From Chondromyces crocatus (lineage in GTDB: Bacteria; Myxococcota_A; Polyangia; Polyangiales; Polyangiaceae), in the NCBI RefSeq assembly GCF_001189295.1, contig NZ_CP012159.1, forward strand, positions 7,084,525 through 7,148,524: DNA of 64,000 bases. Direction: 5' to 3'. The position numbers were made by a program, and so were the translations under genes. The notes beneath the pieces were generated by a model, which made no database searches, had not been told where the DNA came from, and saw only the letters and a list, made by a program, of their open reading frames with translations. How positions within the stretch are numbered: the stretch's first letter is position 1; every line of letters starts with the position of its first letter. Below are positions 19,138-30,117 of the stretch, in pieces.

Positions 19138-20988
19138 TCACCCAGCGGCGGAGAGCGCGAGCAAGGTCAAGGTGCGCACCCGGTCGGGCTCCTTGGCGAG
19201 CGCGTGCGCGACGACTTCATAACGCGCCTTGGAGAGGTACTGCGGCACCGAGCAGAGAGACCCCACGAAGTAGGAGGCGAATGCAGCCCCGGATCGGCTC
19301 CGCACGGCCAGGAATGCCTCCTTGGCGATCTTCTCCTTCTTCGCGTTGTACTCGGACTTTCGAGCGTCATCGGCCTTCGAGTCTTTCCACTCGCCTTTCC
19401 ACTCCAGGCCATATTTCGTGCTGAGTTTCTGGGAAACGTAGGTCCTCGCCACCGAATACACGATCTCTTCGATATCGAGCCGTTCGGGGGCTTTCCCGTC
19501 GCGTTGCTGCATGGTTGCCTCTCGGTTCTTCTGCGCGACCTCGAAGGACAGCCGCGCGTCGTGTCGAAATGACTTCGAGCCGATGGTCACCTCTTTGTAC
19601 GAGGTCGTCTCGGCGATGCGGTCAAACCCCCGGTACCAGGGGGCTCGGTCGAGGAGATTGAGGAGCCGCTGCCGCTTGAAACTGTCGCTCCGCAACCTCA
19701 TCCCTCGCAGATGCGTGTATTCGTCGAGGATCTCGTCTTCCAGGTCGAGGCGCCACGCGCCGAGCAAGCGGACGCTGTTGCCCTGCTTCTCGAGGTGGTA
19801 CACCTCCAGCGCCACGAGGAGATCGGCCGTGGAGCGGCGGCCTTCCTGGGAAGCGATCCTCGCCTTCAGACGCCTGGCCATGTCGAGCGCGCCCTCGGCA
19901 GGCAAGAGAATCACCGCTGCACGTGGTCTGAATCCGGCGACGTCGGTCTCTCGTTCTTTGAGCACCCGCGGCAGCTCGTCGCAGAATGTCGCCAGATCCG
20001 CCACGTCGGGGACCACGATGACGTAACCCCCGCCGGACTCGGAGGTACCGTCCACGATGCTGACGACGCGAGGCACGTAGACCTGCAACGCGATCGGCAA
20101 GAAGTGCAGCAAGAACTGCTGACGGGCCAGATCCCTGAACCCGACGTTCTCTGCGCTCCGCTCCTGGGCACCGATGAAATACGTGCCCGGAAGCTTGATC
20201 GCCTTGTCCGCCGGACCCGTCAGATCGGCCCAGGCGTCGAGATGCTCGGTGGTCGCCCGCTCCTCAGCCCGGGCCTCGAAGGGCAGACGCTGCGTCGGGA
20301 TGCCGCGCAAGATCGCCCACACCATGTCCCGCCACAGCTTGATCCAGAGCGTCGTGCCATTCGCCGTTGGGGGCTCGTGGTCGACGAGGAAAGCACCTCG
20401 TGGGACCACGACCGGGTAGATGTGGAACTTCTTCTTCTTGCTGGTGCCCGACTTCGGATCCTGGACCTCCCGCTCTTCCACCCGCAGCGGCTCGACGAGT
20501 TCACCGCCGCGCCTCTTCCAGGGCGTCTGGACGGCCACCTCCTCGTGACTCGCGTCGTACATCGCGTCGAGCAGCCGCTTGACCCCCGTGAGATCGAGCC
20601 GGAGGCTCACCCGCCCCGCCTCCAGCCGTGTGATCGAGCAGATGCCTCGCTCCTTGGCCGGCTGACGCGCAAGCCACGCGACGAGCATCACCAGCCCGGC
20701 CAGCCCCGCGCGGTGCTGCGCCGAGGGAAGCTCCGCGAGGCTGTAGGTCAGCTCGATGGGGCCCTCGGGCGCCACCTCGTCCGTCCCCTCCTGCCCTCGA
20801 ACGCCAGCCCGAGGCTTCCCCTTGGACGCAGCCTCCTCGCCCCCACGCTCGGCCCGGGACGCCTTCGTGCGGCCTTGTCCCTTCACTTCGCTCCGTTCCT
20901 TTCTGGTCCCGGCTTCGCGTGGGCTTCGGGCTCCGTCAGCCGGCCGCTCGACCCCCGCTCGACCCTTTCTGGTGGCCACTGCACTCAT
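19138..20988 (-). CDS. cas8a1: Cas8a1/Cmx1 (DevT-like) large subunit
   Basis: 616 residues. The first 75 residues are Lys/Glu/Gly-rich and poorly ordered; the conserved part starts at IELTYSLAELPSAQHRAGLAGLV, the recognisable opening of MYXAN-type Cas8 (DevT), followed by HIYPVVVPRGAFL and the C-terminal helical block (YSVARTYVSQKLSTKYGL, ASYFVGSLCSVPQYLS). Cas8 reads the PAM and recruits Cas3. No zinc-finger motif is evident. The start overlaps the cas3 stop by four bases (ATGA). The long charged N-terminal extension is unusual; a shorter internal start is possible. Confidence 0.9.
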   Translation of the reverse strand: MSAVATRKGRAGVERPADGARSPREAGTRKERSEVKGQGRTKASRAERGGEEAASKGKPRAGVRGQEGTDEVAPEGPIELTYSLAELPSAQHRAGLAGLVMLVAWLARQPAKERGICSITRLEAGRVSLRLDLTGVKRLLDAMYDASHEEVAVQTPWKRRGGELVEPLRVEEREVQDPKSGTSKKKKFHIYPVVVPRGAFLVDHEPPTANGTTLWIKLWRDMVWAILRGIPTQRLPFEARAEERATTEHLDAWADLTGPADKAIKLPGTYFIGAQERSAENVGFRDLARQQFLLHFLPIALQVYVPRVVSIVDGTSESGGGYVIVVPDVADLATFCDELPRVLKERETDVAGFRPRAAVILLPAEGALDMARRLKARIASQEGRRSTADLLVALEVYHLEKQGNSVRLLGAWRLDLEDEILDEYTHLRGMRLRSDSFKRQRLLNLLDRAPWYRGFDRIAETTSYKEVTIGSKSFRHDARLSFEVAQKNREATMQQRDGKAPERLDIEEIVYSVARTYVSQKLSTKYGLEWKGEWKDSKADDARKSEYNAKKEKIAKEAFLAVRSRSGAAFASYFVGSLCSVPQYLSKARYEVVAHALAKEPDRVRTLTLLALSAAG

Positions 20989-23324
20989 GACCTCTCCGCC
21001 CCCTCGTCGGTGGGAAACCCGAACTCCTCCGTGTAACGCGCCGACGGGGCGACCCCGAGATGCCGTGGCAACCAGGAGGGGCGCTGTTCGTCCGGCAAGG
21101 TGAACTTCCGGCGAATGGAGATCAGGTAGGGGTCGAGGCGATCACGCTTCTGGTGCAAGGCTTTGACCTGCGCCAGATCCCTGTCGAGGATGCAGGTGGC
21201 GGCCCCCCCATCGGTGTCGCGGAAAGCGCCAGGCACAGCGTAGTAACCGCTCTGGAGGAACCGGGCGCTACCGTCCGCGTCACGCTCCGCCAGGGCATGC
21301 TCCTCCAGGGCCACGGCGAGCTGATGCTGAGAGATGTTTTCGGTCCCGAGAGAGGCCAGAAACGCCGTCGACGCCGTCAGATCCTGGCGTGAATAGGGCT
21401 CGGGCCTCTCGGGCGGATACCAGAGCAGCCGCGCGCGAAACTCCGGCGATCGGTCCAGACGGCGGTGCGCCCTCCCGAAGCGCTGGACCAGCGCGGTGAC
21501 CGGCGAAAGCTCGGTGATCAGGACGTCCGCGTCCAGATCGAGGCTCATCTCGCACACCTGCGTGGTCACCGCGAGCGCGCGACGCTCCTTCTGCTGGAAG
21601 GCGGCGACCGTCTTGTTGTGACGCTCTCTGCGGTCCTTCAGCGTGAACCGGCTGTGATAGCAGTGGACGGGCTCCCCGAGAGCCTCCTCCAATGCCCGTG
21701 CGAGGCGCTGGCAGCGGCCGACTTGATTGACGACCCACAGCACCCGGTCCCCACGCCGGTAGGCGGCGATGGCCTCGGCACAGGCAACGTCTTCCCCTGC
21801 CCCTGCCACCGCTTCGATCCGATAGCGAGGATGTCGCTCCCGCGCCTCCAGATCGGCCAGCTCCACGCGCGCCTCTTCGCTGGGATAGACGCGAAGCCCC
21901 GCTTGCACGAGCTCGTTGCGCCGGCTCGGCGGGAGCGTGGCGGTCATGCACAGGACGGGGACATCGAAATGCCGCAGGAAGCTCACCAGCACATCGAACA
22001 TGTGACGGTCGAAGCTATGCACCTCGTCGATGACGACCGCCGCATCGGCGAGCACGGGAAGCAAGCAGAGGCTCTGGTAGCTGTGTTCCATGAAGCCGAG
22101 GAATTGATCGACGGTGGCGCTGAAATAGCGGCGCGGCCAGACACCGAGGGCGAAGAGCCGGTCCTCGGCGTGCTCGAACTGCTTGTCCTTCGCGCCTTCG
22201 CTGGGATTCTCCTGCATCATCTCCAGCTCGTAACGCGCGCTGCCGTGCAAGAGCGTCGCCATGTCCTCTGGCGCCCACGACACGTAATCGCGAAACCCCT
22301 CGGTCGCCGTGCCGCGCGTCGGGTAGAGGAACACCACACGGCCAATCGGCCGCGATTTCGCTTGCTCCTGAGCCCACCGCCAGGCCGCAAGCGTCTTGCC
22401 GGCGCCACAGGCGGCGAGCAAGAGCGCCCGCGGCCCCTGCTCCGCAGCGCGGTCCTGGAACCTGTGGTACGTGAAACGCTCGCCAGGCTTCGCGAGGTGC
22501 TTTTCGCGAGGCGCCAGGATGTGAGTGTGCACATCCTCGGCCGTCAGCGCCGGCGCGTGCGCGACGTCATCAATCCACGCTTCGAGGGGATGGTCCTCGC
22601 GGTGCAGCCCCGAGGCCACGCTATCGGCAACGATCACGCCCGCCTTGACGGCGAGGAGCAACGATCGTCGCTCTGAATCGATGCGCAATGCGCGATCCAG
22701 CGCGGTCGCGGCACGCTTGCCCTCCCGCAACGCGGCAATCCACGTCTCGTCCCCTAGCCCCCAGCTCCGCTGGCCTAACGTCGGAGGCTCGCCGACACCT
22801 GCCACCTCGGCAATGTGATGGAGAATGGCCTTCACCTGAGGATGGTCCAGATGAAGGCGCACCGCCTCTCGACCCCCCCGCGGCGCTCCCCAGGTGTGAT
22901 CGCCCGACCTGGCTGCCTGGAGATGGTGCGAAAGAACAGCGGCGGTGAGGACCTCGACATCCACCAGAGGACCCCGGGCGATCCACGTCCGGACCTCTGG
23001 CAGATGGAGGATCAGGGCACTCAGGTGCTCGTGACGGAGCGCCTGGGCCGGCGCCCCCCGGGTGGTCACCGCGACCATGAAGTCCTGGTTGGCCTTGCCC
23101 AGATCGTGGAACAGCGCAGCGAGACGCAGGTTCAACAAGAAGCGCTCTCGGTGTGCCTCGCTGATGCGGAAGAACCGACAGAACGCCTGCCCCCAGCGGC
23201 GGGAGAGGTCGAACAGGCGAACTGCCGCAGCCTCGGTCTCGACGAGATGCCGCTCCAGCGAGAGCCGTCGCGGCCCACGCGGGCTCTTCGCCAGCAGCTC
23301 GATCGGCTCCCCGAGCTGGCTCAC
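20985..23324 (-). CDS. cas3: Cas3 HD nuclease-helicase
   Basis: 779 residues. The HD nuclease domain is first: LFHDLGKANQDF (His73, Asp74) and later metal-ligand histidines (HEHLSAL, SHHL). The SF2 helicase follows, with Walker A AACGAGKT (305-311), DEVH at 433-436, SAT-like TAT at 461-463, and motif VI QRFGRAHRR. It is recruited to Cascade-bound DNA and degrades the displaced strand. The GTG start at 23324 overlaps the cas6 stop (GTGA), and its own stop overlaps cas8a1, so the order cas6-cas3-cas8a1 is translationally coupled. Confidence 0.95.
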   Translation of the reverse strand: MSQLGEPIELLAKSPRGPRRLSLERHLVETEAAAVRLFDLSRRWGQAFCRFFRISEAHRERFLLNLRLAALFHDLGKANQDFMVAVTTRGAPAQALRHEHLSALILHLPEVRTWIARGPLVDVEVLTAAVLSHHLQAARSGDHTWGAPRGGREAVRLHLDHPQVKAILHHIAEVAGVGEPPTLGQRSWGLGDETWIAALREGKRAATALDRALRIDSERRSLLLAVKAGVIVADSVASGLHREDHPLEAWIDDVAHAPALTAEDVHTHILAPREKHLAKPGERFTYHRFQDRAAEQGPRALLLAACGAGKTLAAWRWAQEQAKSRPIGRVVFLYPTRGTATEGFRDYVSWAPEDMATLLHGSARYELEMMQENPSEGAKDKQFEHAEDRLFALGVWPRRYFSATVDQFLGFMEHSYQSLCLLPVLADAAVVIDEVHSFDRHMFDVLVSFLRHFDVPVLCMTATLPPSRRNELVQAGLRVYPSEEARVELADLEARERHPRYRIEAVAGAGEDVACAEAIAAYRRGDRVLWVVNQVGRCQRLARALEEALGEPVHCYHSRFTLKDRRERHNKTVAAFQQKERRALAVTTQVCEMSLDLDADVLITELSPVTALVQRFGRAHRRLDRSPEFRARLLWYPPERPEPYSRQDLTASTAFLASLGTENISQHQLAVALEEHALAERDADGSARFLQSGYYAVPGAFRDTDGGAATCILDRDLAQVKALHQKRDRLDPYLISIRRKFTLPDEQRPSWLPRHLGVAPSARYTEEFGFPTDEGAERS

Positions 23325-23950
23325 GACGCATGCTCCCGGCCCGCGCTCGCCTCATCCACCGTCGCGGGAACGAACACGCCGCATCCCATGCGACGTCGCC
23401 CGCCGAGCCCCAGCGCTTGCACGCGCAGCGCGCCGTCTTCCGTCAGCCCGTGGAGCTCGACCCCGAACCCCACCACCTTGTCGTTCGCGACGTCGAGCAC
23501 CCGCCGCCTGCCAGCCGTCGGTCGCCCAGCCACCCCCATCGCATCGAGCTGCCGCTGAAGCGCCTCGAGGAAAGGCTCGGGCTCCAGGAAGCCTTTGATC
23601 GTGACCAGACGCGCCCGGAGCGTGGAGGCCGACGCCAGCGGAAACACCGAAGACACGCCAACCCGCGCCGCATGGCCACCGATGTCCAGCCACTTGCCCG
23701 CGAGGGGAAGAACGCGTGGTATCTGCGCCGGATCGACCCGGAGCCGCAGGCCCCGACGGCCATCGACGGCCAGCAACCCGTCGGGTCGCGGGGTGCCCGG
23801 GAGGGGATGCACCGCGAGCCACTCGGCGCCATGCAGATCGCCGAGGAGGCGACACAGGGCGCTGAACAGCGCATACCCGTGGTCGAGAGGCGCGAGCTTC
23901 GCCGCGAGCCGGAAGGAGATGTCCACACGCGGGGGGATGTCGGAAATCAC
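23321..23950 (-). CDS. cas6: Cas6 (Cmx6 type) crRNA-processing ribonuclease
   Basis: 209 residues. The C-terminal glycine-rich loop LGLGGRRRMGCGVF is the diagnostic Cas6 motif, and the two-RAMP layout (VDISFRLAAKL at the start) matches the MYXAN Cmx6 group. It should cut pre-crRNA inside the repeat, 3' of the GCC-GTAA-GGC stem. The GTG start at 23950 has AAGAGG upstream; the frame remains open for another 490 bases but that extension is Arg/Pro-rich and not Cas6-like. It is the first gene of the operon. Confidence 0.9.
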   Translation of the reverse strand: MISDIPPRVDISFRLAAKLAPLDHGYALFSALCRLLGDLHGAEWLAVHPLPGTPRPDGLLAVDGRRGLRLRVDPAQIPRVLPLAGKWLDIGGHAARVGVSSVFPLASASTLRARLVTIKGFLEPEPFLEALQRQLDAMGVAGRPTAGRRRVLDVANDKVVGFGVELHGLTEDGALRVQALGLGGRRRMGCGVFVPATVDEASAGREHAS

Positions 23951-24679
23951 CGAGACCTCTTCTGGGGAGTGGTGCGGTCTAAACCCATGAGCGCCACCCA
24001 AGGCTTTACCGGATCCGGATGCATGCGAGGGCGAGAATGCGCGACGCATGCGCCGCTGGTCGACCGCCGGATCACGCACCGCGTCGCCACGGTCGTCGAA
24101 GCACGTCTTCCGCAGCGGAAACGGGTTTTGCCATGCGGCGGGGCAATCACGCGGATCGTCGAGCATGCCCCGCACACTGCAACTGCCTTGCCAGCCGCCT
24201 CTTGCGGTGATGCCTGGCGTCTCCTCTGCCGCCAGCCACCTCTGCGGCCCTTCAGCGGGGCCTCGTCCTCTGGATCCGCGCCCAGCCCCCAGCGCGAGCT
24301 TCCGCCCCACGCCGCCGGCCTCATGCGAGGCATTTGCAGCCCTCTCGCGGCGCGCCTGTGTGATCGTTCGCCCTTCAGGTGCGCGGCGGGTCGGGCGTCT
24401 TCGCGGCCTGGCGAGGCACCTGGCAACGGTGGATGTCGGCAAAGCCGCTCAGACCAAGGCCGACCTGGGGACGGGTCACCTCTGGCCCGCGGCCAGGCCA
24501 CAATCGGCCTCCCCGTGGCCGACTGTCGACCGCCGAACCGCGATCCGTCGGGCTCCCGCCAGAAAGAACCCGACCTCCAGGCAGGCCGACGACAGCTCCC
24601 TTCCTGATTGACGAGAGATGTTCCCACGCACGAGGGGCCACAACCTCCGACGCCACCCCGACAATCCGCACCGTGGAGC
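23951..24679. other. Region between cas6 and array 2, cas promoter expected
   Basis: 729 bases with no gene that I can support: open frames exist on both strands but their translations are Arg/Ala/Pro-rich shadows. The cas operon promoter should lie here because cas6 is the first gene. The Myxococcus dev operon begins with a small regulatory gene (devI); I looked for a short ORF with a good ribosome binding site in the equivalent position and found none that is convincing. Confidence 0.4.
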
Positions 24680-27600
24680 GTGCTCAGCGCCTCACGGCAT
24701 CACTGCGATGCATCACCCGTGGACCACACCTGCCGCAGTTCTCGTTGTCAGAGTGCTCAACACCTTGCGGCATCACCGCGAGCATCACCCGCTTGCGACC
24801 GCACCTCCAGTCGCTCACCGTCAGTGCTCAACGCCTTACGGCATCACCGGGAGATCGCCTGGCTCAAGCTCCAGATCGCGGTGATGCTCAACGCCTTATT
24901 AATTCCAGCATCACCGCGAGCATCACGGGTCCGCGATGAGAGCGCCGTGGCTGTCCGAGCAGTGCTCAACGCCTTACGGCATCACCGCGAGCATCACTGA
25001 CCAGCAGGATCGGCCTCGTGCAGCCGCTGCATGTGCTCAACGCCTTACGGCATCACTCCTTGACGGGCGCGGGCCCGATGCGGACCGACTGGGTGCTCAA
25101 CGCCTTACGGCATCACTGCGAGCATCACTGGCGAGAAGCGCCTGCGCGAGAAGCGTCAGCGCTAGTGCTCAACGCCTTACGGCATCACCGCGAGCATCAC
25201 CTTCTCGGTGGCTGCGGGCCTCGACCGCTTCGCCGCGTGCTCAACGCCTTACGGCATCACCGCGAGCATCACTCCGGATCCCAGCGCGGCCGTTCGTCGG
25301 CCCGGTGTGCTCAACGCCTTACGGCATCACCGCGAGCATCACCTCCATCGAGCATGCCCCCAACAGCAGCAAACAGTGCTCAACGCCTTACGGCATCACC
25401 GCGAGCATCACCGCCGCTGAAAAGGAGACCACCGACTCAATCCCACGCAGTGCTCAACGCCTTACGGCATCACCGCGAGCATCACGAGGAGGCAGACCGT
25501 GACGCTGCCTGAGCTTCCCGAGTGCTCAACGCCTTACGGCATCACCGCGAGCATCACCCCACGGAAGCCCACTTGGCGACCTGTCCCGGCGGGTGCTCAA
25601 CGCCTTACGGCATCACCGCGAGCATCACCTTTGGCTCTTCCACCATTGCGCCATGTTAACGATGTGCTCAACGCCTTACGGCATCACCGCGAGCATCACT
25701 TCGCGACGCTCACGCCACCGTCGCGCGCCTGGACGTGCTCAACGCCTTACGGCATCACCGCGAGCATCACAGCGTCTCGAGGGTGGCGTAGGCGGCGGTG
25801 GCGTCGTGCTCAACGCCTTACGGCATCACCGCGAGCATCACAGGGAGGCTCTGGTCGGCCCGCTCCGGGCACTGGAGTGCTCAACGCCTTACGGCATCAC
25901 CGCGAGCATCACGTCAAGCGGCATGGGCTCCTGGCCAGGGGAGAAGAAGTGCTCAACGCCTTACGGCATCACCGCGAGCATCACGGGAAGGGAACGCGGC
26001 CGGTGTCGTGGATCGTGATGTGCTCAACGCCTTACGGCATCACCGCGAGCATCACGTCAATGGTCATCTCGTCCGCAAGTAGAACGTAAATGTGCTCAAC
26101 GCCTTACGGCATCACCGCGAGCATCACGCCAGGTCGCAGAGCACCTCGAACAGCTCGCCACCGTGCTCAACGCCTTACGGCATCACCGCGAGCATCACTG
26201 CCGGAGCCTGACACCCGTCCAGACGCTTCCAGAGCGTGCTCAACGCCTTACGGCATCACCGCGAGCATCACTTGGCGTCATCCCCGCCGGCAACCTTGAA
26301 TACAGGGTGCTCAACGCCTTACGGCATCACCGCGAGCATCACCACCGCGTCGGGGCAATTGTGCCCAGCGATTACGTGTGCTCAACGCCTTACGGCATCA
26401 CCGCGAGCATCACCACCGCGTCGGGGCAATTGTGCCCAGCGATTACGTGTGCTCAACGCCTTACGGCATCACCGCGAGCATCACGAGAGGGTCGCGGCAG
26501 CGATTGCAAAGTACAGCTTCGTGTGCTCAACGCCTTACGGCATCACCGCGAGCATCACATCGATGGTATCGGACGAATCCGACCACCTCGTGCAGAGTGC
26601 TCAACGCCTTACGGCATCACCGCGAGCATCACTATTGTCCTGCACTGCGCCAGACCACACCTTTTCCCCGTGCTCAACGCCTTACGGCATCACCGCGAGC
26701 ATCACCCTGCACCGCCTCCGCCAGTTCACCAACGCTCTTGTGCTCAACGCCTTACGGCATCACCGCGAGCATCACGCTCCAGCGGGAAGGCCATGGGGTG
26801 CTTCGGGAGCCGTGCTCAACGCCTTACGGCATCACCGCGAGCATCACGCTCATGGACGAGTGGGACACCGACGTGTTCCTCCAGAGGTGCTCAACGCCTT
26901 ACGGCATCACCGCGAGCATCACTTGCCAGTGACCGTGCTCTTGTCGAGCATCCCTGTGTGCTCAACGCCTTACGGCATCACCGCGAGCATCACGTCGCGA
27001 CCGGCGATGATCCGCGGTCGTCTCCGAAGTGCTCAACGCCTTACGGCATCACCGCGAGCATCACCTCGACAGTGAGCCCCAGGGATCGGGACAACCACCG
27101 GTGCTCAACGCCTTACGGCATCACCGCGAGCATCACCGTTGCGACAACGGGGGATGGGTCCAGGCACCCGCACGGTGCTCAACGCCTTACGGCATCACCG
27201 CGAGCATCACCGCCCGTGAGCCCCTCCAGCTTCACAGCTAGTTCTTCCGTGCTCAACGCCTTACGGCATCACCGCGAGCATCACGGAGCATCACAATCCG
27301 CTCGGCGACGCGGCTTTCGTGTGCTCAACGCCTTACGGCATCACCGCGAGCATCACTCACGCGCTTCCTTGAGCGTGGTCGTGCACCCGATGAGGTGCTC
27401 AACGCCTTACGGCATCACCGCGAGCATCACCGACTCCTCCGCCTACAGCTCAACCAGTGAGCGCATGTGCTCAACGCCTTACGGCATCACCGCGAGCATC
27501 ACTGCTCAACCTGCGACAGCTTGTAGATCACAAGTCTGTGTGCTCAACGCCTTACGGCATCACCGCGAGCATCACCCTTTGGGGGCCCGGCGATCGTGGT

Positions 27601-29874
27601 GCGCCGCTGGTAGTGCTCAACGCCTTACGGCATCACCGCGAGCATCACAAGGTCATGGCCTGGGGGATCAACACCGTCTTCGGGTGCTCAACGCCTTACG
27701 GCATCACCGCGAGCATCACGCCAGGAATGGGCTTCATTGCAGGAGCGGTTAGCTCGTGCTCAACGCCTTACGGCATCACCGCGAGCATCACTCCGCAGGG
27801 TGGGTGTCACAGCGGGCGCAGTGAAGTGCTCAACGCCTTACGGCATCACCGCGAGCATCACGTGGTCGGCCCCGTGACGGGGGCGATGGCTGCTGCGTGC
27901 TCAACGCCTTACGGCATCACCGCGAGCATCACACCCCCTTGAGGCGCACGTCGCTGATCGTCGCGTAACTGTGCTCAACGCCTTACGGCATCACCGCGAG
28001 CATCACACGAGCGTGTTGGTAGTTAAGACCCTGCTTAACCTGTGCTCAACGCCTTACGGCATCACCGCGAGCATCACCAGCCACTCGCGGCAGGTTTGCG
28101 TACGAAGTGAGATGGTGCTCAACGCCTTACGGCATCACCGCGAGCATCACATCAGGATCCCCACGCCGCCAGGATTCGCGGCCATAGTGTGCTCAACGCC
28201 TTACGGCATCACCGCGAGCATCACCGCTGGTGGCGTTTCGCATTTTGAGGTGATTATGGGGTGCTCAACGCCTTACGGCATCACCGCGAGCATCACAGGC
28301 GAAGGTGACGCCAGTGCCAGGGACGGCGTAGGAGTGCTCAACGCCTTACGGCATCACCGCGAGCATCACCCACGGGAAAGTCCCGCGCTCGGACAAGGCC
28401 TTCATGTGCTCAACGCCTTACGGCATCACCGCGAGCATCACGCGAGCGCTGCGTCCAATCCGTGCGGCGCCTGCCGTGCTCAACGCCTTACGGCATCACC
28501 GCGAGCATCACAGGGCGTGAGGGAAACTTCGGCATCATGCAACGCCCAGTGCTCAACGCCTTACGGCATCACCGCGAGCATCACTCAGGTCGCGCGCGAC
28601 ACCGGTCCGGTCAACATGTGTGCTCAACGCCTTACGGCATCACCGCGAGCATCACTATTCAAGGACTACAAGCTCGACATGCTCGTCATGTGCTCAACGC
28701 CTTACGGCATCACCGCGAGCATCACGAGAATTCCGCTCGCGGTGGGCGCAATCAACATGTGTGCTCAACGCCTTACGGCATCACCGCGAGCATCACCCGT
28801 GGCGGTTCAGCACGTGTGCCGCCTCGTGCAGCCAGTGCTCAACGCCTTACGGCATCACCGCGAGCATCACCGCCACGGTGCGCTCCGATGGCGATGACGT
28901 TGCCGTACTGTGCTCAACGCCTTACGGCATCACCGCGAGCATCACGTCCCTTCGCAAGCGGATTGCCAAGGCCGCGAAGTGTGCTCAACGCCTTACGGCA
29001 TCACCGCGAGCATCACACGCCATCAGCAACACAAAGAGTCCCAGCAACCAGTGCTCAACGCCTTACGGCATCACCGCGAGCATCACCTGGCTGACGTGCT
29101 CGGGGGGCCTCTGCGCCCAGCTGTGCTCAACGCCTTACGGCATCACCGCGAGCATCACTACGAGCGCCAGAACGGGTAGATGGCGAACAGCACGGTGCTC
29201 AACGCCTTACGGCATCACCGCGAGCATCACTTGGAGCCAACGTTTCCACCGCGTCGCGAAGATGTGCTCAACGCCTTACGGCATCACCGCGAGCATCACC
29301 TCGGAGGCCGAGACCTCCGAGTTCGTGGAGGCGTTGTGCTCAACGCCTTACGGCATCACCGCGAGCATCACGACCTGGGGTACGCGCAGATCCGGCGGAT
29401 GCCCTTGTGCTCAACGCCTTACGGCATCACCGCGAGCATCACCCGAAATGGCGGACTCCGCGAACGCCGTGCTGCCGTGCTCAACGCCTTACGGCATCAC
29501 CGCGAGCATCACCGATGGCGGCGACGTCCCCCTGACGCGCCCTTTCGACGTGCTCAACGCCTTACGGCATCACCGCGAGCATCACAGTAGAAGTCCCCGC
29601 CTCCCGCCATCGGCGCATTCGCGTGCTCAACGCCTTACGGCATCACCGCGAGCATCACTGAGCAGCCGCTTTGGGCTCTACGATCGACCACCTGGTGCTC
29701 AACGCCTTACGGCATCACCGCGAGCATCACCGTCGTGGCGTGCGACGGGTGCGGCGCGTACAGCCGGTGCTCAACGCCTTACGGCATCACCGCGAGCATC
29801 ACTTCCACGGAGCGGGCGAGACACTTCAACTTTGAGATGTGCTCAACGCCTTACGGCATCACCGCGAGCATCAC
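24680..29874 (-). CRISPR. CRISPR array 2: about 73 repeats of 36 bp
   Basis: Plus-strand repeats begin GTGCTCAACGCCTTACGGCA and end TCACCGCGAGCATCAC, differing from array 1 at two positions. Spacers are mostly 34-38 bp. The left end is decayed: units at 24680, 24753, 24824 and 24884 carry substitutions or indels (the last has TTAATTCCA in place of CG), and 25033 is a half repeat. The right end is intact and abuts leader 2, so transcription is on the minus strand. One spacer is duplicated exactly (26343-26377 and 26414-26448). The repeat is close enough to array 1 for the same Cas6 to process both. Confidence 0.98.
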
Positions 29875-30117
29875 CCCGCCACTCGTAACCACATGAAATC
29901 ACTCGCATATTCTCCGCCGTTTTCAAGGTCCTCCTCTCCCATCGCCGTGACCCATCTTCTTCCCTTCTACCCCCCCTTCCCCTCCCCAGCAACCCGGCGG
30001 CTTTTCCCCGATCACGCACCTCACCCCTGCTTGCCCACGGGCCAACCCTCTGAAATCACACGACAACTTGTCAAAGAACGACCGCGTCGCCTCTGGACAC
30101 GCCCAGGTCCATGATCG
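29875..30117 (-). promoter_or_regulatory. Leader of CRISPR array 2
   Basis: 243 bases homologous to leader 1 (14737-14980): both start CCCGCCAC after the last repeat, then share TGAAATCAC, CCCCTCCCCAGCAACCC, GATCACGCACCTC and ACAACTTGTCAAAGAACGACC. The minus-strand TTGACA (plus 30069-30074) is kept. Retention of the leader with an intact adjacent repeat suggests array 2 can still be transcribed and may still accept spacers using Cas1-Cas2 from the intact operon. Confidence 0.85.

Noticed and set aside
23951-24442. N-terminal extension of cas6 to 373 residues
   Set aside because: The added part is low complexity and outside the Cas6 fold; the GTG at 23950 has a ribosome binding site and gives normal length.
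24608-29888. Plus-strand open frames across array 2 with AQRLTASPRAS-type repeats
   Set aside because: Same cause: CRISPR repeat read in successive frames.
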